Below are positions 9,406-19,923 of a stretch of 48,369 bases of DNA, one piece after another. Numbering within the stretch: the stretch's first letter is position 1; each line of letters opens with the position of its first letter. Source of the DNA: Prochlorococcus sp. AG-388-F11 (GTDB taxonomy: Bacteria > Cyanobacteriota > Cyanobacteriia > PCC-6307 > Cyanobiaceae); contig QCGP01000009.1 in assembly GCA_003279845.1 (NCBI GenBank), forward strand, positions 1-48,369. The letters run 5' to 3'. The notes under the pieces were generated by a model, which had not been told where the DNA came from, did no database searches, and was given only the letters and a program-made list of their open reading frames with translations. A program made the translations under genes and the position numbers.

Positions 9406-10986
9406 ATGTCTTGTACCAGATGGTTTGACAAGTCTCTAGCACTTAGAGATGGAGTAAGACTTATATCAAGGATTTGGTTACCTAACAGTAATGGTCCATG
9501 GCCTGCGTTATTAATGAGACAACCCTATGGCAGGGAAATAGCTTCGACTATTACCTATTCTCACCCTGAATGGTGGGCTTCTAAAGGGTATATGGTAATA
9601 ATTCAAGATGTTAGAGGTATGGGTTCTTCTGAAGGGGTTTTTAATGGTTTTTCTCAAGAAGCTAGCGACACTTCAGAAACTCATGAATGGGTAAGATCTC
9701 TAAAAGAATGTAATGGGAAACTTGGCTTATATGGTTTTTCATATCAAGGATTTACTCAACTTACTGGTGAATTAAATTCAAAGCCGCCCGATTGTTTATC
9801 TCCAGCAATGACCGGGATGAATATTAAAGATCATTGGTGCTCAGATGGAGGAGCATATTGGTGGCATAACAATATTTCGTGGGGACTTCAAATCGCAGCA
9901 CTAAAAATGAAAAGAGAAAAAAAATTGTTTGAGTGGGGAAAGATAAGATTAGCTTTAGAAAATGAAAGTTATTTGAGGGAAGGAATTGATACTTTAAAAA
10001 AATATGATCCTAATAGCTTTGTTTTGGAATGGCTTAATAATTTAAATAATGCTCACCCATTTGAAGAATTTGAACCAATTTCAACATGGATTAAACAACC
10101 TATGTTAATTATTGGAGGACTTTGGGATCCGCATTTAAAAGGTGCCTTTGATCTTTATAAAAAATCTAAAGAAGCTGGCGGAAGTCCAGAGATTATTATT
10201 GGGAATGCGACACATCTAAATTGGTGGAAGGGATCACAAGAATCTTTATTAAAATTTTTTGAGAAACATTTAAAATCAGATGAGAAATTTAATTCTAAGA
10301 ATTTAAAAGAAGAGAAAAAAATATGGAATATTTCATTAAATAAATGGGAAGAATTAAATAATAAATTTCACCCTGAATTTATTTTTGGTCTCAAAAGCCA
10401 TGGGACAGCAAATGTAGAAGTTGAAGATGGAAGTCTGACCATAAATTCAAAAGGATCAGGATGGTTAACAATTGTTAGTGATCCATGGAGACCTACTCCA
10501 TCTGACGGTGGTCATTTAGGTCCAAATCCAGGAAAGTTTAATAGAAATATTATTGATAAACGCTTAGATGTAGGTGTTTTTCAAACTAATATTTTTGAAG
10601 AAGATCAATATTTCTCAGGAGTTCCTACATTAGAAATACATGTAAAAAGTGATCAGCCCAATTTCGATATCTGCCTTGCTTTATCTCTAGTTGAAGAAGG
10701 TAATGAGAAGGTAAATCAATTTTCAACTGGATTCTTAAGGGTTGAAAACTCCAAAATAAGTGAAGAATCAATTTATTGTATAAAAATGCAGCCAACAAAT
10801 ATTTGTTTGATTGAAGGTAGCAAGCTTCGCTTATCTATATCTGCAGCTGCTTATCCCGCTATTGGAGTTAATCCTGGATATGGGGAGGGCAATGTTGGGG
10901 CTCCTTCAGCAAATCATAGAATTATTACTCTAAGTTTTAGCCTAAATAAAACATTTATGAAAATGACCCCTTTTTTTAATAAATAA
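9406..10986 (+). CDS. CocE/NonD-type hydrolase (peptidase S15 family)
   Basis: A 526-residue alpha/beta-hydrolase with the two-domain S15 layout: an N-terminal catalytic domain (about residues 1-280) and a C-terminal jelly-roll domain (about 330-526). The nucleophile motif LYGFSYQGF gives the catalytic Ser, GLWDPH the Asp and GNATHLNWW the His. The oxyanion segment QDVRGMGSSEG is also present. Relatives include X-Pro dipeptidyl-peptidases, cocaine esterase and glutaryl-7-ACA acylase, so the natural substrate is uncertain. It has no signal peptide itself. It starts 7 bp after the small secreted protein gene. Confidence 0.88.
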   Translation: MSCTRWFDKSLALRDGVRLISRIWLPNSNGPWPALLMRQPYGREIASTITYSHPEWWASKGYMVIIQDVRGMGSSEGVFNGFSQEASDTSETHEWVRSLKECNGKLGLYGFSYQGFTQLTGELNSKPPDCLSPAMTGMNIKDHWCSDGGAYWWHNNISWGLQIAALKMKREKKLFEWGKIRLALENESYLREGIDTLKKYDPNSFVLEWLNNLNNAHPFEEFEPISTWIKQPMLIIGGLWDPHLKGAFDLYKKSKEAGGSPEIIIGNATHLNWWKGSQESLLKFFEKHLKSDEKFNSKNLKEEKKIWNISLNKWEELNNKFHPEFIFGLKSHGTANVEVEDGSLTINSKGSGWLTIVSDPWRPTPSDGGHLGPNPGKFNRNIIDKRLDVGVFQTNIFEEDQYFSGVPTLEIHVKSDQPNFDICLALSLVEEGNEKVNQFSTGFLRVENSKISEESIYCIKMQPTNICLIEGSKLRLSISAAAYPAIGVNPGYGEGNVGAPSANHRIITLSFSLNKTFMKMTPFFNK

Positions 10987-11038
10987 TTATTTTTATGGTT
11001 AATCATTTGATATCATTAATCCTTAATATCTACCAGTC

Positions 11039-13303
11039 ATGATCGATACAATTCAAGCGGACTGGATTAAATCAGAAGCTATCAACCTAGAAAATTGTTG
11101 CAATGATAATCCATTACAAATATTAGGTCCTCATTTTTATGGAGACCAATGGGTAATAAGGGTTTGGATGCCTGAAGCCGACGAAGTTAAAATAAATTTT
11201 AAAAATAATACCTACAAGGCGGAAAATATTAACCATAAATGGCTTTTTGAAGCAATCCTGCCTGAAAATCCAAATTCTGATTACGAAATAAATATTTCAC
11301 GAGGTGGGATCATACATACAAAACATGATCCTTGGTCATATAGAGAAGAGTGGATGGGAGAAGTTGATAGGCATCTTTTTGCAGAAGGTAATCATCATCA
11401 TATTTGGGAAAAAATGGGAGCTCATCTCATTGAAGAAAAGAATAAAAACGGAGTCATGTTTTGCATTTGGGCTCCAAATGCAAAATCAATCTCGATAATT
11501 GGAGATATAAATTCTTGGGATGGAAGACATCATCCAATGCAAAAAAGATTAGGGGGGATTTGGGAACTATTCATGCCAAAAATGGAAGAGGGAGACACAT
11601 ATAAATATGAAATAAGAACACAGCAAGGTCATATTTATGAGAAAGCTGATCCATATGGTTTCTTTCATGAAATCAGACCTCAAAATGGTTCAATAGTCTC
11701 AAAATTGAAAAACTTTAATTGGAATGATAGTTCTTGGATTTCAAATAGAGATTCTTCAAGTCAAATTAACAAGCCAATTTCAGTTTATGAAATGCATTTA
11801 GGAAGTTGGCTCCATGAATCAACAGATAATAAATATTTTGAAGACAATGGTGAGCCAAGAGACCCAGTGCCTGCAGCCGATTTAAAACCTGGGACGAGAT
11901 TATTAACTTATCCAGAATTAGCCAAAAAACTCATCCCTTATGTAAAACAAAGAGGATTTACTCATATTGAGCTTATGCCAATATCTGAACATCCTTTCGA
12001 TGGTTCTTGGGGATACCAGGTTACAGGCTGGTATGCACCAACAAGTAGATTTGGTACTCCAAATGAATTTAGAGCATTTGTAAACAAATGTCATGAAGAG
12101 GGCATAGGTGTAATTCTTGATTGGGTACCTGGTCATTTCCCAAAAGACAAACATGGTCTAGCATTTTTTGATGGTTGTCATCTTTATGAACATGGAGATT
12201 CACGCATCGGTGAACACAAAGAATGGGGAACTTTGATCTTTAATTACAGCAGAAACGAAGTAAGAAATTTCTTAGTAGCCAACCTTGTCTATTGGTTTGA
12301 AGAGTTTCATATTGATGGCATTAGAGTAGATGCTGTAGCTTCAATGCTTTACAGAGATTATCTACGCCCAGACGGAGAATGGATACCCAATGAAAATGGT
12401 GGAAATGAAAATATTGAAGCCGTTAAATTTCTTCAACAGGCTAATCATGTACTCTTCCAACATTTCCCAGGTGCACTTTCTATTGCTGAAGAATCAACAA
12501 CTTGGCCAATGGTAACCAAACCAACTGACATGGGAGGGTTAGGATTTAATTTGAAATGGAATATGGGATGGATGCACGATATGCTGGATTATTTTGAGAT
12601 AGATCCTTGGTTTAGGCAATTCCATCAAAATAGTGTAACTTTCTCAATAACATATAACTATACAGAGAACTTTATGCTTGCTCTTAGTCATGATGAGGTT
12701 GTCCATGGAAAAAGTCATCTTTTGCATAAAATGCCTGGCGATGACTGGAAGAAATATGCAAATACTCGAGCTTTACTAACTTATATGTGGACCCACCCAG
12801 GTAAGAAAACGATATTTATGGGAATGGAATTTGGACAAAGACAAGAATGGAATGTTTGGGATGATCTGCAATGGGAGTTACTAGAATTTGAACCTCATAA
12901 AGGTATCAGAAACTTGATTGATGACCTAAACACACTTTATAAAAATGAACCTGCGTTATGGAAAAACGACTTTGATCCTTATGGATTTCAATGGATTGAT
13001 TGTAATGACAAATCTAATTCGGTAATAAGTTTTATGAGAAGAGAAAATGATACCAATGAATGGCTTGTTGTAGTTGCCAACTTTACACCTAATACTCATG
13101 GTTCATATAAAGTAGGTGTTCCTTTAGAAGGTTCATATAAGGAGATATTTAATTCAGATGGATCTAGATATGGAGGCAGTAATAAAGGAAATATGGGAGG
13201 TAAAGAAACTATAAATTACAATATTCATGATTATCAAAATGCTTTAGAACTTGCTTTGCCCCCATTAAGCGTAATTATCTTTAAACATCAATCAAAAAAA
13301 TAA
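11039..13303 (+). CDS. glgB: 1,4-alpha-glucan branching enzyme
   Basis: Makes alpha-1,6 branches in glycogen, the daytime carbon store. At 754 residues it has the cyanobacterial layout: an extra N-terminal domain (about 1-120), a CBM48 (about 130-220, including [19 protein letters not shown]), a GH13 barrel and a C-terminal beta domain. Catalytic residues are visible: nucleophile Asp in [12 protein letters not shown], acid Glu in SIAEEST, and the transition-state Asp in [15 protein letters not shown] start, 52 bp after the S15-type hydrolase. Its supply of photosynthate-derived glycogen fits the surrounding housekeeping genes, but no shared operon with hemE is evident (118-bp gap). Confidence 0.97.
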   Translation: MIDTIQADWIKSEAINLENCCNDNPLQILGPHFYGDQWVIRVWMPEADEVKINFKNNTYKAENINHKWLFEAILPENPNSDYEINISRGGIIHTKHDPWSYREEWMGEVDRHLFAEGNHHHIWEKMGAHLIEEKNKNGVMFCIWAPNAKSISIIGDINSWDGRHHPMQKRLGGIWELFMPKMEEGDTYKYEIRTQQGHIYEKADPYGFFHEIRPQNGSIVSKLKNFNWNDSSWISNRDSSSQINKPISVYEMHLGSWLHESTDNKYFEDNGEPRDPVPAADLKPGTRLLTYPELAKKLIPYVKQRGFTHIELMPISEHPFDGSWGYQVTGWYAPTSRFGTPNEFRAFVNKCHEEGIGVILDWVPGHFPKDKHGLAFFDGCHLYEHGDSRIGEHKEWGTLIFNYSRNEVRNFLVANLVYWFEEFHIDGIRVDAVASMLYRDYLRPDGEWIPNENGGNENIEAVKFLQQANHVLFQHFPGALSIAEESTTWPMVTKPTDMGGLGFNLKWNMGWMHDMLDYFEIDPWFRQFHQNSVTFSITYNYTENFMLALSHDEVVHGKSHLLHKMPGDDWKKYANTRALLTYMWTHPGKKTIFMGMEFGQRQEWNVWDDLQWELLEFEPHKGIRNLIDDLNTLYKNEPALWKNDFDPYGFQWIDCNDKSNSVISFMRRENDTNEWLVVVANFTPNTHGSYKVGVPLEGSYKEIFNSDGSRYGGSNKGNMGGKETINYNIHDYQNALELALPPLSVIIFKHQSKK

Positions 13304-13421
13304 TAAGGCTTTTTTAACTTTGTACTTCATATAAATGTTCATATAACGATTTTGATATGCTTTGCATTGTAGGATTTTTAAGTTGGAATTTTAAATTTTT
13401 TTAAACATATCGAATTGAAAA

Positions 13422-14462
13422 ATGGGTGAAAATTTACCGCTACTACTTTCTGCCGCATTAGGTAAAAAAGTAAATAGGCCTCCAGTATGGATGATGAGGC
13501 AAGCAGGAAGATATATGAAAATCTATAGAGATTTAAGAGAGCGTTACCCAAGTTTTAGAGAAAGGTCTGAAAATCCAGAATTATCATATGAGATATCAAT
13601 GCAGCCTTTTCATGCTTTCAAACCAGATGGTGTGATACTTTTTTCAGATATTCTCACACCTCTACCAGGGATGGGCATAAATTTTGAAATAATAGAAAGT
13701 AAAGGTCCAATAATTGAGGACCCAATAAGAACTCTTAATCAGATAGAAAATTTAAAAGAATTAAATCCAAGTGAGAGTTTAAGTTTTGTTGGGCAAGTTC
13801 TTTCTTCACTAAAAAAAGATGTGAATAATGAGGCAACAGTTTTAGGTTTCGTTGGAGCACCATGGACTCTAGCTGCATATGTTGTTGAAGGTAAAAGCAG
13901 TAAAAATTATTCTTTAATAAAATCAATGGCGTTTAAAGAACCAGATTTACTCCATAAACTTCTGGATCATTTTGCAAAATCTATTGGGGAATATCTTAAA
14001 TATCAAATAAAATCTGGAGCGCAAGTAGTACAAATTTTTGATTCATGGGCAGGTCAACTAAGCCCACAAGATTACGATATCTTTGCTGGGCCATATCAAA
14101 AAAAAGTTGTTGACATTGTAAAAGAGGACTATCCTGAAACACCTGTAATTCTATATATTTCAGGAAGTGCTGGCGTAATAGAAAGAATGGCAAAAACTGG
14201 CGTAGATATTATTTCATTAGACTGGACAGTAGATATTGAAGAGGCTTGTAAAAGAATCCCTAATGGAATAGGAATTCAAGGTAATGTTGACCCTGGTATT
14301 TTATTTGGGAGCAAAGAATCAATAAAAGAAAGGATAGATAATACTTTTAATAAAATTAATAAAAGGAAATATATCCTTAATTTAGGTCATGGGATTTTAC
14401 CTGGGACTCCAGAAGAAAATGCGCAAACATTTTTTGAGCATGGAAAAAAACTCACTTACTAG
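13422..14462 (+). CDS. hemE: uroporphyrinogen decarboxylase
   Basis: Decarboxylates the four acetate groups of uroporphyrinogen III to give coproporphyrinogen III, feeding both haem and (divinyl) chlorophyll synthesis. The 346-residue length is typical. The invariant N-terminal block [14 protein letters not shown] is at about residues 19-32 and the second signature [16 protein letters not shown] at about 140-155. ATG start. The gene is followed after 8 bp by an epimerase-like gene, suggesting one transcript. Confidence 0.98.
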   Translation: MGENLPLLLSAALGKKVNRPPVWMMRQAGRYMKIYRDLRERYPSFRERSENPELSYEISMQPFHAFKPDGVILFSDILTPLPGMGINFEIIESKGPIIEDPIRTLNQIENLKELNPSESLSFVGQVLSSLKKDVNNEATVLGFVGAPWTLAAYVVEGKSSKNYSLIKSMAFKEPDLLHKLLDHFAKSIGEYLKYQIKSGAQVVQIFDSWAGQLSPQDYDIFAGPYQKKVVDIVKEDYPETPVILYISGSAGVIERMAKTGVDIISLDWTVDIEEACKRIPNGIGIQGNVDPGILFGSKESIKERIDNTFNKINKRKYILNLGHGILPGTPEENAQTFFEHGKKLTY

Positions 14463-14470
14463 TCAAAATC

Positions 14471-15454
14471 TTGGCATATAAAAACTTATTAATTACAGGT
14501 GCGAATGGATGTGTTGGACAATATTTAGTTGCTTGGTTTTTAAAAAACACAAACTTCAAGCTTTATCTAATGGTAAGGGATAAAAGTAAGTTACCCATTT
14601 CTATTCAGGAGAATAAAAAAGTTAAGTTAATAGTATGCGACATCAGGGAATCAATTAGATATAAAAATGAAATTAGTCAAATTAATTACTTAATACATAC
14701 TGCTACAGCTTGGGGAGATCCAAGAAGAGCCTATGAAGTAAATATTAAAGCTTTTGAAGAATTACTTGAAATGCTTGATATTAAAAAGTTAGAAAAGATT
14801 ATTTATTTTTCAACAGCCAGCATTCTTGACACAAAAACAGATTTAATGAGGGAATCATTGATTTATGGAACTGAGTACATACAAACAAAATATGAATGTT
14901 TCCAAAGACTTAGAGAAAGCTCATATGCAGAAAAAACATTCGCTGTTTTTCCTACCTTGGTTTTCGGAGGAAATCTTGGCAAGAAAAGTAAATATCCTGT
15001 AAGTTATTTAACTAGTGGATTGAAAGAAATTGGGAAATGGCTTTGGATAGCAAGATTTTTAAAACTCGATTCGAAATTTCACTTTATACACGCAAATGAT
15101 ATTGCTCAAATTTGCGGGTTTCTAATTAAAAATCATAAAGAAGAGCGATACAGAGGCTTTAGAAAATTTGTTCTAGGTCAGAAATTTATTTCAATTGATG
15201 AGGCCATAATTACACTTTTAAAAAGAAATAATATGAGGAGATATTTTGCGATACCCCTTACAAAAGAAATTCTAAAAATATTATTAAGAATTCTTCCCAT
15301 CCAAACTACACCGTGGGATAGCTTCAGTATCAAAAAATACGACTTTAATCATGTCCCCATCACTAATCCTGAGACTTTCAAACTTAAAAGTTATGCCAAG
15401 TCACTGAATGATATTTTAAGGTTATCAAAGTTACCAAGCTGTAATAACAATTAA
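14471..15454 (+). CDS. NAD-dependent epimerase/dehydratase family protein
   Basis: A 327-residue extended short-chain dehydrogenase/reductase. The Rossmann motif TGANGCVGQYL is at residues 9-19, and the active-site pair appears as YGTEYIQTKYECF, consistent with YxxxK. ATAWGDPRRAYEVNIKAFEELL matches the usual Asn-containing helix of the family. Substrate is unknown: relatives act on nucleotide sugars, flavonoids or sterols. The start is TTG at 14471, 8 bp after hemE; no in-frame ATG lies close upstream. The C-terminal third (residues 240-327) is Lys-rich and family-variable. Confidence 0.78.
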   Translation: MAYKNLLITGANGCVGQYLVAWFLKNTNFKLYLMVRDKSKLPISIQENKKVKLIVCDIRESIRYKNEISQINYLIHTATAWGDPRRAYEVNIKAFEELLEMLDIKKLEKIIYFSTASILDTKTDLMRESLIYGTEYIQTKYECFQRLRESSYAEKTFAVFPTLVFGGNLGKKSKYPVSYLTSGLKEIGKWLWIARFLKLDSKFHFIHANDIAQICGFLIKNHKEERYRGFRKFVLGQKFISIDEAIITLLKRNNMRRYFAIPLTKEILKILLRILPIQTTPWDSFSIKKYDFNHVPITNPETFKLKSYAKSLNDILRLSKLPSCNNN

Positions 15455-15513
15455 AATTCTCACAGTTAGGTTCCCAAAGCCTTGTAATATATATAAATAA
15501 GTAAATTTTAATT

Positions 15514-15864
15514 ATGTTACGTTCAATCTTTACAGGGTTATTCGCAATAGTTTTAACTCTAGGTCTAGGTATTTCATCAGTTTCAGCTAAGACTGTTGAA
15601 GTAAAACTTGGAACTGATGCTGGGATGCTTGCATTTGAACCAAGTACAGTAACCATTAGTGCTGGTGATACAGTTAAATTCGTCAATAATAAACTTGCCC
15701 CTCACAATGCTGTTTTTGATGGGCATGAGGAATTAAGTCATGCAGACCTAGCTTTTGCTCCTGGAGAGTCTTGGGAAGAAACATTCGATACTGCAGGCAC
15801 TTATGATTACTATTGCGAGCCTCACAGAGGAGCTGGGATGGTAGGTAAAGTAGTTGTTGAATAA
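15514..15864 (+). CDS. petE: plastocyanin
   Basis: Blue copper protein carrying electrons from cytochrome b6f to photosystem I in the thylakoid lumen. The 116-residue precursor has an N-terminal signal peptide (hydrophobic stretch at about 6-20, cleavage near VSA). The copper ligands are visible: His in [10 protein letters not shown], then Cys, His and Met in [15 protein letters not shown] at the C-terminus. The short 59-bp upstream gap contains TAATATATATAAAT, a plausible -10 region, so it probably has its own promoter. The gene is flanked by the epimerase-like and ClpB-type genes. Confidence 0.97.
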   Translation: MLRSIFTGLFAIVLTLGLGISSVSAKTVEVKLGTDAGMLAFEPSTVTISAGDTVKFVNNKLAPHNAVFDGHEELSHADLAFAPGESWEETFDTAGTYDYYCEPHRGAGMVGKVVVE

Positions 15865-15924
15865 ATTTTTAATTAGTTACTTTTTTTCTTAATACTTACT
15901 AAAGTTTTAATTATATTTTGATTG

Positions 15925-18507
15925 ATGAAAATAGTTCCAAGCGAATTTTCAAATTCTGCTTGGAACTGTTTTATTTTGGCCAAAGAAATTGCTCATAAAA
16001 ATTATCAACAAAACGTAGACTCTGACAATTTATTTTTAGCTCTTATAAAACAAGACAATATTACAAAAAAAATATTTAAAAAAAATAATGTAAATATCAA
16101 AGAGATTGAGAAAGAAATAATTTCTTCGTTAAATTTGAAGGCAAAAATGAAAAATAAACAAGATAGTTTATATATTGGCGATACTCTTCACAAAATATTC
16201 TTGAAAGCGAATGATATTAAAAATACTTTAAATGATGTAGTGATATCAACAGAACACTTAGTTTACGGTTTCACTTATGATGATAAATATAGATTTAAAA
16301 TTTTAAATCAAAAAGGTATTCCAGAATTTCTTGAAATTATAAAGAAAATGAAGTCAGATCCAGTAGTAAAAAATGAATTTGATTCTTCTAATGAGTCTTT
16401 GGAAAAATATGGTATTAATCTAACTCAATCTGCACGAGATGGGATTTTAGACCCAGTTATTGGTAGGGACGAAGAAATTAGAAGAACAATTCAAATATTG
16501 AGTAGAAGAACAAAAAATAATCCGGTTCTTATTGGAGAACCTGGGGTTGGTAAAACGGCCATTGTTGAAGGGTTAGCCCAAAGAATTATTAATGGCGATG
16601 TCCCTTCTGCGCTACAAGATAGGCAACTGATTTCATTAGATATGGGTTCACTTATAGCTGGAGCAAAATATCGGGGAGAATTTGAAGAAAGAATAAAAAA
16701 TGTCCTAAAAAAAGTTAAGGAATCAGACGGTAAGATCATTCTTTTTATTGATGAAATTCATACAGTTGTTGGAGCTGGTGCCAGCGGAGGTTCTTTAGAT
16801 GCAAGCAACCTATTAAAACCAATGCTTGCAAGAGGAGAACTTAGATGTATTGGTGCTACAACTATTAATGAACACAAACAAAATATAGAAAAAGATCCTG
16901 CTTTAGAGCGAAGATTTCAGAAAATAAAAATTAATTCTCCTTCAATAGATGATACTGTTTCAATATTAAGAGGATTGAGAGAAAGATACGAAGTTCATCA
17001 TAGTGTGAGAATTTCTGATAATGCTTTAGTTGCTGCTGCAACCCTTAGCGAAAGATATATTAACGATAGATTTCTTCCGGACAAAGCAATAGATCTAATT
17101 GATGAAGCAGCCTCAAGATTAAATATGGTCATAACCTCCAAACCTGATGAAATTGATGAAATTGATAGAAAAGTTCTACAGTTTGAGATGGAAAAATTAT
17201 CTTTAAAAAGAGAAACAGATGATTATTCATTAGAAAGATTAAAAAAAATCAATAATGAACTTATATCCCTTAAAGATAAACAGGCAGAATTAGGCGCTAA
17301 ATGGAAAAAAGAAAAAGAAGAAATTGATGAGATTAGCACTATAAAAGAAGAAATTGAATCTGTTCAATTGCAAATAGATCAAGCCAAAAGGAGTTTTGAC
17401 CTCAATAAAGCAGCAGAATTAGAATTTGGAACTTTAAATTCTTTACAAAAAAAATTGAAAGAAAAAAGTGAGTGTCTAGTTAATTCTCACAAAAACGGAG
17501 AAACGAGTCTTTTAAGGCAAGAGGTTACTTTTGATGATATTGCAGAAGTTGTCTCAAAGTGGACCTCTATTCCAGTACAGAACCTAAATCAGTCAGAAAA
17601 GGATAAACTTTTGAGTCTGGAATCAATCCTTAAAGGAAAAATTATTGGTCAAGATAGTGCAATTAGGGCAGTTGCGGATTCCATTAAGAGATCAAGGACT
17701 GGTCTTAATGATCCAAGCAAGCCATTAGCCAGTTTCCTCTTCTTAGGTCCAACTGGTGTTGGGAAAACAGAGCTGAGTAAAGTAACAGCAAAAATTATAT
17801 TCGATTCAAATTCTTCAATTACAAGACTTGATATGTCTGAATATATGGAAAAGCATTCAGTAAGCAAAATTATAGGTGCGCCTCCTGGATATTTAGGTTT
17901 CGAATCAGGCGGGCAACTAACTGAAGCTGTACGCAAAAATCCTTATTCATTGATACTTCTTGATGAAATAGAGAAAGCTCATAAAGATATCTTAGATATT
18001 CTCTTACAAGTTCTTGATGATGGAATCATTACTGATGGTCAAGGTCGTACAATCAATTTCAAAAATTCAATCATTGTTCTCACAAGTAATTTAGGAAGTC
18101 AATCAATAAATGATTTATCAGTTAGAAAAGAAGATTCAAATGAAATTAAAAAAGTTGTAGATAATGAACTTAAAAAATTTTTCAAGCCTGAGTTTCTAAA
18201 TCGACTTGATGAAATAGTTATTTTTAATAATTTAGAATTAAATGACATAAAAGAAATTGCAAAAATCCAGCTTCAAAATTTAGAAGAAAGACTTAACAAA
18301 AATAACTTAAAATTCAAAATTACTGATGAGGTAATTAACCAACTTGTCGACAATAGTTTCGATCATGCCTATGGTGCAAGGCCTTTAAAAAGAATTATTC
18401 AAAAACAAATTGAGACAAAAATTTCAAATAATATATTGAATAATCATTACCTTAATAAAGACGAGATTAATATTTATCTGATTAATGGAGAGATAATTGT
18501 TGATTGA
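15925..18507 (+). CDS. clpB2: ClpB-type AAA+ chaperone (second ClpB paralogue)
   Basis: HSP100 disaggregase with two AAA+ modules that threads aggregated proteins through its pore using ATP. Domains: Clp-N repeats (about 1-140), D1 with Walker A GEPGVGKT (about 204-211) and Walker [11 protein letters not shown], a middle coiled coil (about 390-510), and D2 with Walker A GPTGVGKT (about 607-614) and [11 protein letters not shown]. The coiled coil marks ClpB rather than ClpA/ClpC. The start is the ATG at 15925; a TTG directly before it is in frame. Lys-rich divergence and a degenerate Clp-N region suggest the accessory ClpB2 paralogue many cyanobacteria carry beside the canonical one, though this window cannot show the other copy. 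Confidence 0.88.
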   Translation: MKIVPSEFSNSAWNCFILAKEIAHKNYQQNVDSDNLFLALIKQDNITKKIFKKNNVNIKEIEKEIISSLNLKAKMKNKQDSLYIGDTLHKIFLKANDIKNTLNDVVISTEHLVYGFTYDDKYRFKILNQKGIPEFLEIIKKMKSDPVVKNEFDSSNESLEKYGINLTQSARDGILDPVIGRDEEIRRTIQILSRRTKNNPVLIGEPGVGKTAIVEGLAQRIINGDVPSALQDRQLISLDMGSLIAGAKYRGEFEERIKNVLKKVKESDGKIILFIDEIHTVVGAGASGGSLDASNLLKPMLARGELRCIGATTINEHKQNIEKDPALERRFQKIKINSPSIDDTVSILRGLRERYEVHHSVRISDNALVAAATLSERYINDRFLPDKAIDLIDEAASRLNMVITSKPDEIDEIDRKVLQFEMEKLSLKRETDDYSLERLKKINNELISLKDKQAELGAKWKKEKEEIDEISTIKEEIESVQLQIDQAKRSFDLNKAAELEFGTLNSLQKKLKEKSECLVNSHKNGETSLLRQEVTFDDIAEVVSKWTSIPVQNLNQSEKDKLLSLESILKGKIIGQDSAIRAVADSIKRSRTGLNDPSKPLASFLFLGPTGVGKTELSKVTAKIIFDSNSSITRLDMSEYMEKHSVSKIIGAPPGYLGFESGGQLTEAVRKNPYSLILLDEIEKAHKDILDILLQVLDDGIITDGQGRTINFKNSIIVLTSNLGSQSINDLSVRKEDSNEIKKVVDNELKKFFKPEFLNRLDEIVIFNNLELNDIKEIAKIQLQNLEERLNKNNLKFKITDEVINQLVDNSFDHAYGARPLKRIIQKQIETKISNNILNNHYLNKDEINIYLINGEIIVD

Positions 18508-18556
18508 AGATCTAAATTAAATAATTTTATATGAATTGAAATTTAACAACTTTAAT

Positions 18557-19027
18557 CTAAGATTTGAACCAATCAGGAATTTCCTCATAAATTGCTTTAT
18601 TAGATTTATTTTCTTTTGATTCTGTTTTCCAACAACATGTTCTGCCTTTATCCTTATCATGCAAGTATTCATTAGCCCATCTCCAAATCAATTCAGAAGT
18701 GAACTCCATTCCCACATTATCCATAATTCTCAGATCTAAAGCATCTAAGTCATGTAATTTTTCCCAGTAATTCAACAAAGGGTCATCCTTATTTACTAAA
18801 AAAGTATGGTCAAATTGCTCCTTTAGTCTATTTTCTAGGGGCTTTAGACTTGAAAAATCCACAACAAAACCATTTAGGTCTAATTTTTTTGCAGTGAACC
18901 AAAAGGTGAATGCTCTTGAATATCCATGCACAAATTTGCAGTGGCCTTCATGGCGCCATTGCCTATGTGAACAGGGGAAATCCTCGTAACTTTTACTGCA
19001 TGAAAATTTCACAGAATGAATATACAT
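18557..19027 (-). CDS. 6-pyruvoyl-tetrahydropterin synthase / QueD family protein
   Basis: A 156-residue T-fold pterin enzyme; relatives make 6-pyruvoyl-tetrahydropterin or 6-carboxy-tetrahydropterin (queuosine pathway). The catalytic Cys is residue 30 in HCKFVHGYS, the DH pair is at 73-74 (QFDHTFLV), and His 21 and His 34 fit two zinc ligands. The usual HGH third ligand is replaced by HGY (Tyr 36), so metal binding may differ. The C-terminal Glu-rich tail after CCWKTESKENKS is unusual. ATG start; divergent from hisIE across 63 bp. Role could be queuosine, folate or cyanopterin synthesis. Confidence 0.78.
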   Translation of the reverse strand: MYIHSVKFSCSKSYEDFPCSHRQWRHEGHCKFVHGYSRAFTFWFTAKKLDLNGFVVDFSSLKPLENRLKEQFDHTFLVNKDDPLLNYWEKLHDLDALDLRIMDNVGMEFTSELIWRWANEYLHDKDKGRTCCWKTESKENKSNKAIYEEIPDWFKS

Positions 19028-19090
19028 CAGTTAACTGTTAGGATAATTTTTAAGAAAACACATTGAGTAGTATTTAACATAGCGAACATA

Positions 19091-19750
19091 ATGACTTATT
19101 CAACAAATTTTTCGATAGAAGATCTACGCTTTGATAATTATGGGTTAATCCCTGCGATAGCACAAGATTGGCTTGACGGATCAATTCTTATGCTTGCTTG
19201 GATGAACAAAGAATCGTTGGCAATGACACTTGAAACCAAAAACGTTCATTACTGGAGTAGATCAAGATCAGAAATCTGGAGAAAAGGAGCTACAAGTGGA
19301 AGTACCCAAATACTTAAGGAGATAAGATTCGACTGTGATAATGATGCACTAATCCTTTTGATTGAACAAAATGGTTCGGGAGCATGTCACACTGGGGAAA
19401 AAAGTTGTTTTTTCAACGAAATCCAAATTAATCAAAATGATAAAAAAGAGAAGAAACCAACTCCCTTCTCAAATATTTGCTCTAAATTATTCAATACAAT
19501 TAACGAAAGGTCGATAAACCCATCAGAAAAAAGTTACACAAATCATTTATTAACAAAAGGCAGTAATATTATTTTAAAAAAAATAGGAGAAGAATCCGCA
19601 GAATTTATAATGGCTTGCAAAGATAATGATAAAAATTCAATTTCAAATGAAGCTGCTGATTTAATTTATCATTTGCAAGTAGCTCTTTTTCATAAAGGCG
19701 TTGAGTGGAGAGATGTACTTGCTGTTTTAGAATCAAGAAGTAAAAAATAA
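19091..19750 (+). CDS. hisIE: bifunctional phosphoribosyl-AMP cyclohydrolase / phosphoribosyl-ATP pyrophosphatase
   Basis: Steps 2 and 3 of histidine biosynthesis in one 219-residue chain. HisI comes first (about residues 1-115): LMLAWMNKESL, HYWSRSRSEIWRKG and the metal/active-site segment GSGACHTGEKSCFF. HisE follows (about 125-215) with SNIILKKIGEESAEFIMACK and NEAADLIYHLQVAL, the all-alpha MazG-like pyrophosphohydrolase motif. ATG start. The gene stands alone between the QueD-like gene and the repeat upstream of the sigma factor; hisG is about 16 kb away in this window, so the pathway is scattered, as is common in cyanobacteria. Confidence 0.97.
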   Translation: MTYSTNFSIEDLRFDNYGLIPAIAQDWLDGSILMLAWMNKESLAMTLETKNVHYWSRSRSEIWRKGATSGSTQILKEIRFDCDNDALILLIEQNGSGACHTGEKSCFFNEIQINQNDKKEKKPTPFSNICSKLFNTINERSINPSEKSYTNHLLTKGSNIILKKIGEESAEFIMACKDNDKNSISNEAADLIYHLQVALFHKGVEWRDVLAVLESRSKK

Positions 19751-19823
19751 AAAATATAAATTTTTAAATTTATAAATATTTGATTTAAAAATATGAGAAA
19801 AAAGTATAAAAATACAGTCAATT

Positions 19824-19863
19824 ATTATTAATTAATTATTAATTAATTATTAATTAATTATTA
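19824..19863. repeat. 11-bp AT tandem repeat upstream of sigma factor
   Basis: Three full copies and a 7-base partial copy of ATTATTAATTA lie in the 173-bp gap between hisIE and the sigma-factor gene, about 60 bp before the GTG start. The unit length is close to one DNA helical turn. No other function is visible in the gap apart from a good ribosome-binding site. Confidence 0.9.
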
Positions 19864-19923
19864 CATGTATGGCTTATTACTGAAATAACTCTAAGTTGGA
19901 TATATCAATAAAAGGAGTAAATC

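Noticed and set aside
15384..15686. 100-codon ORF antisense to petE
   Set aside because: Overlaps the plastocyanin start in antisense; codon pattern follows from petE.
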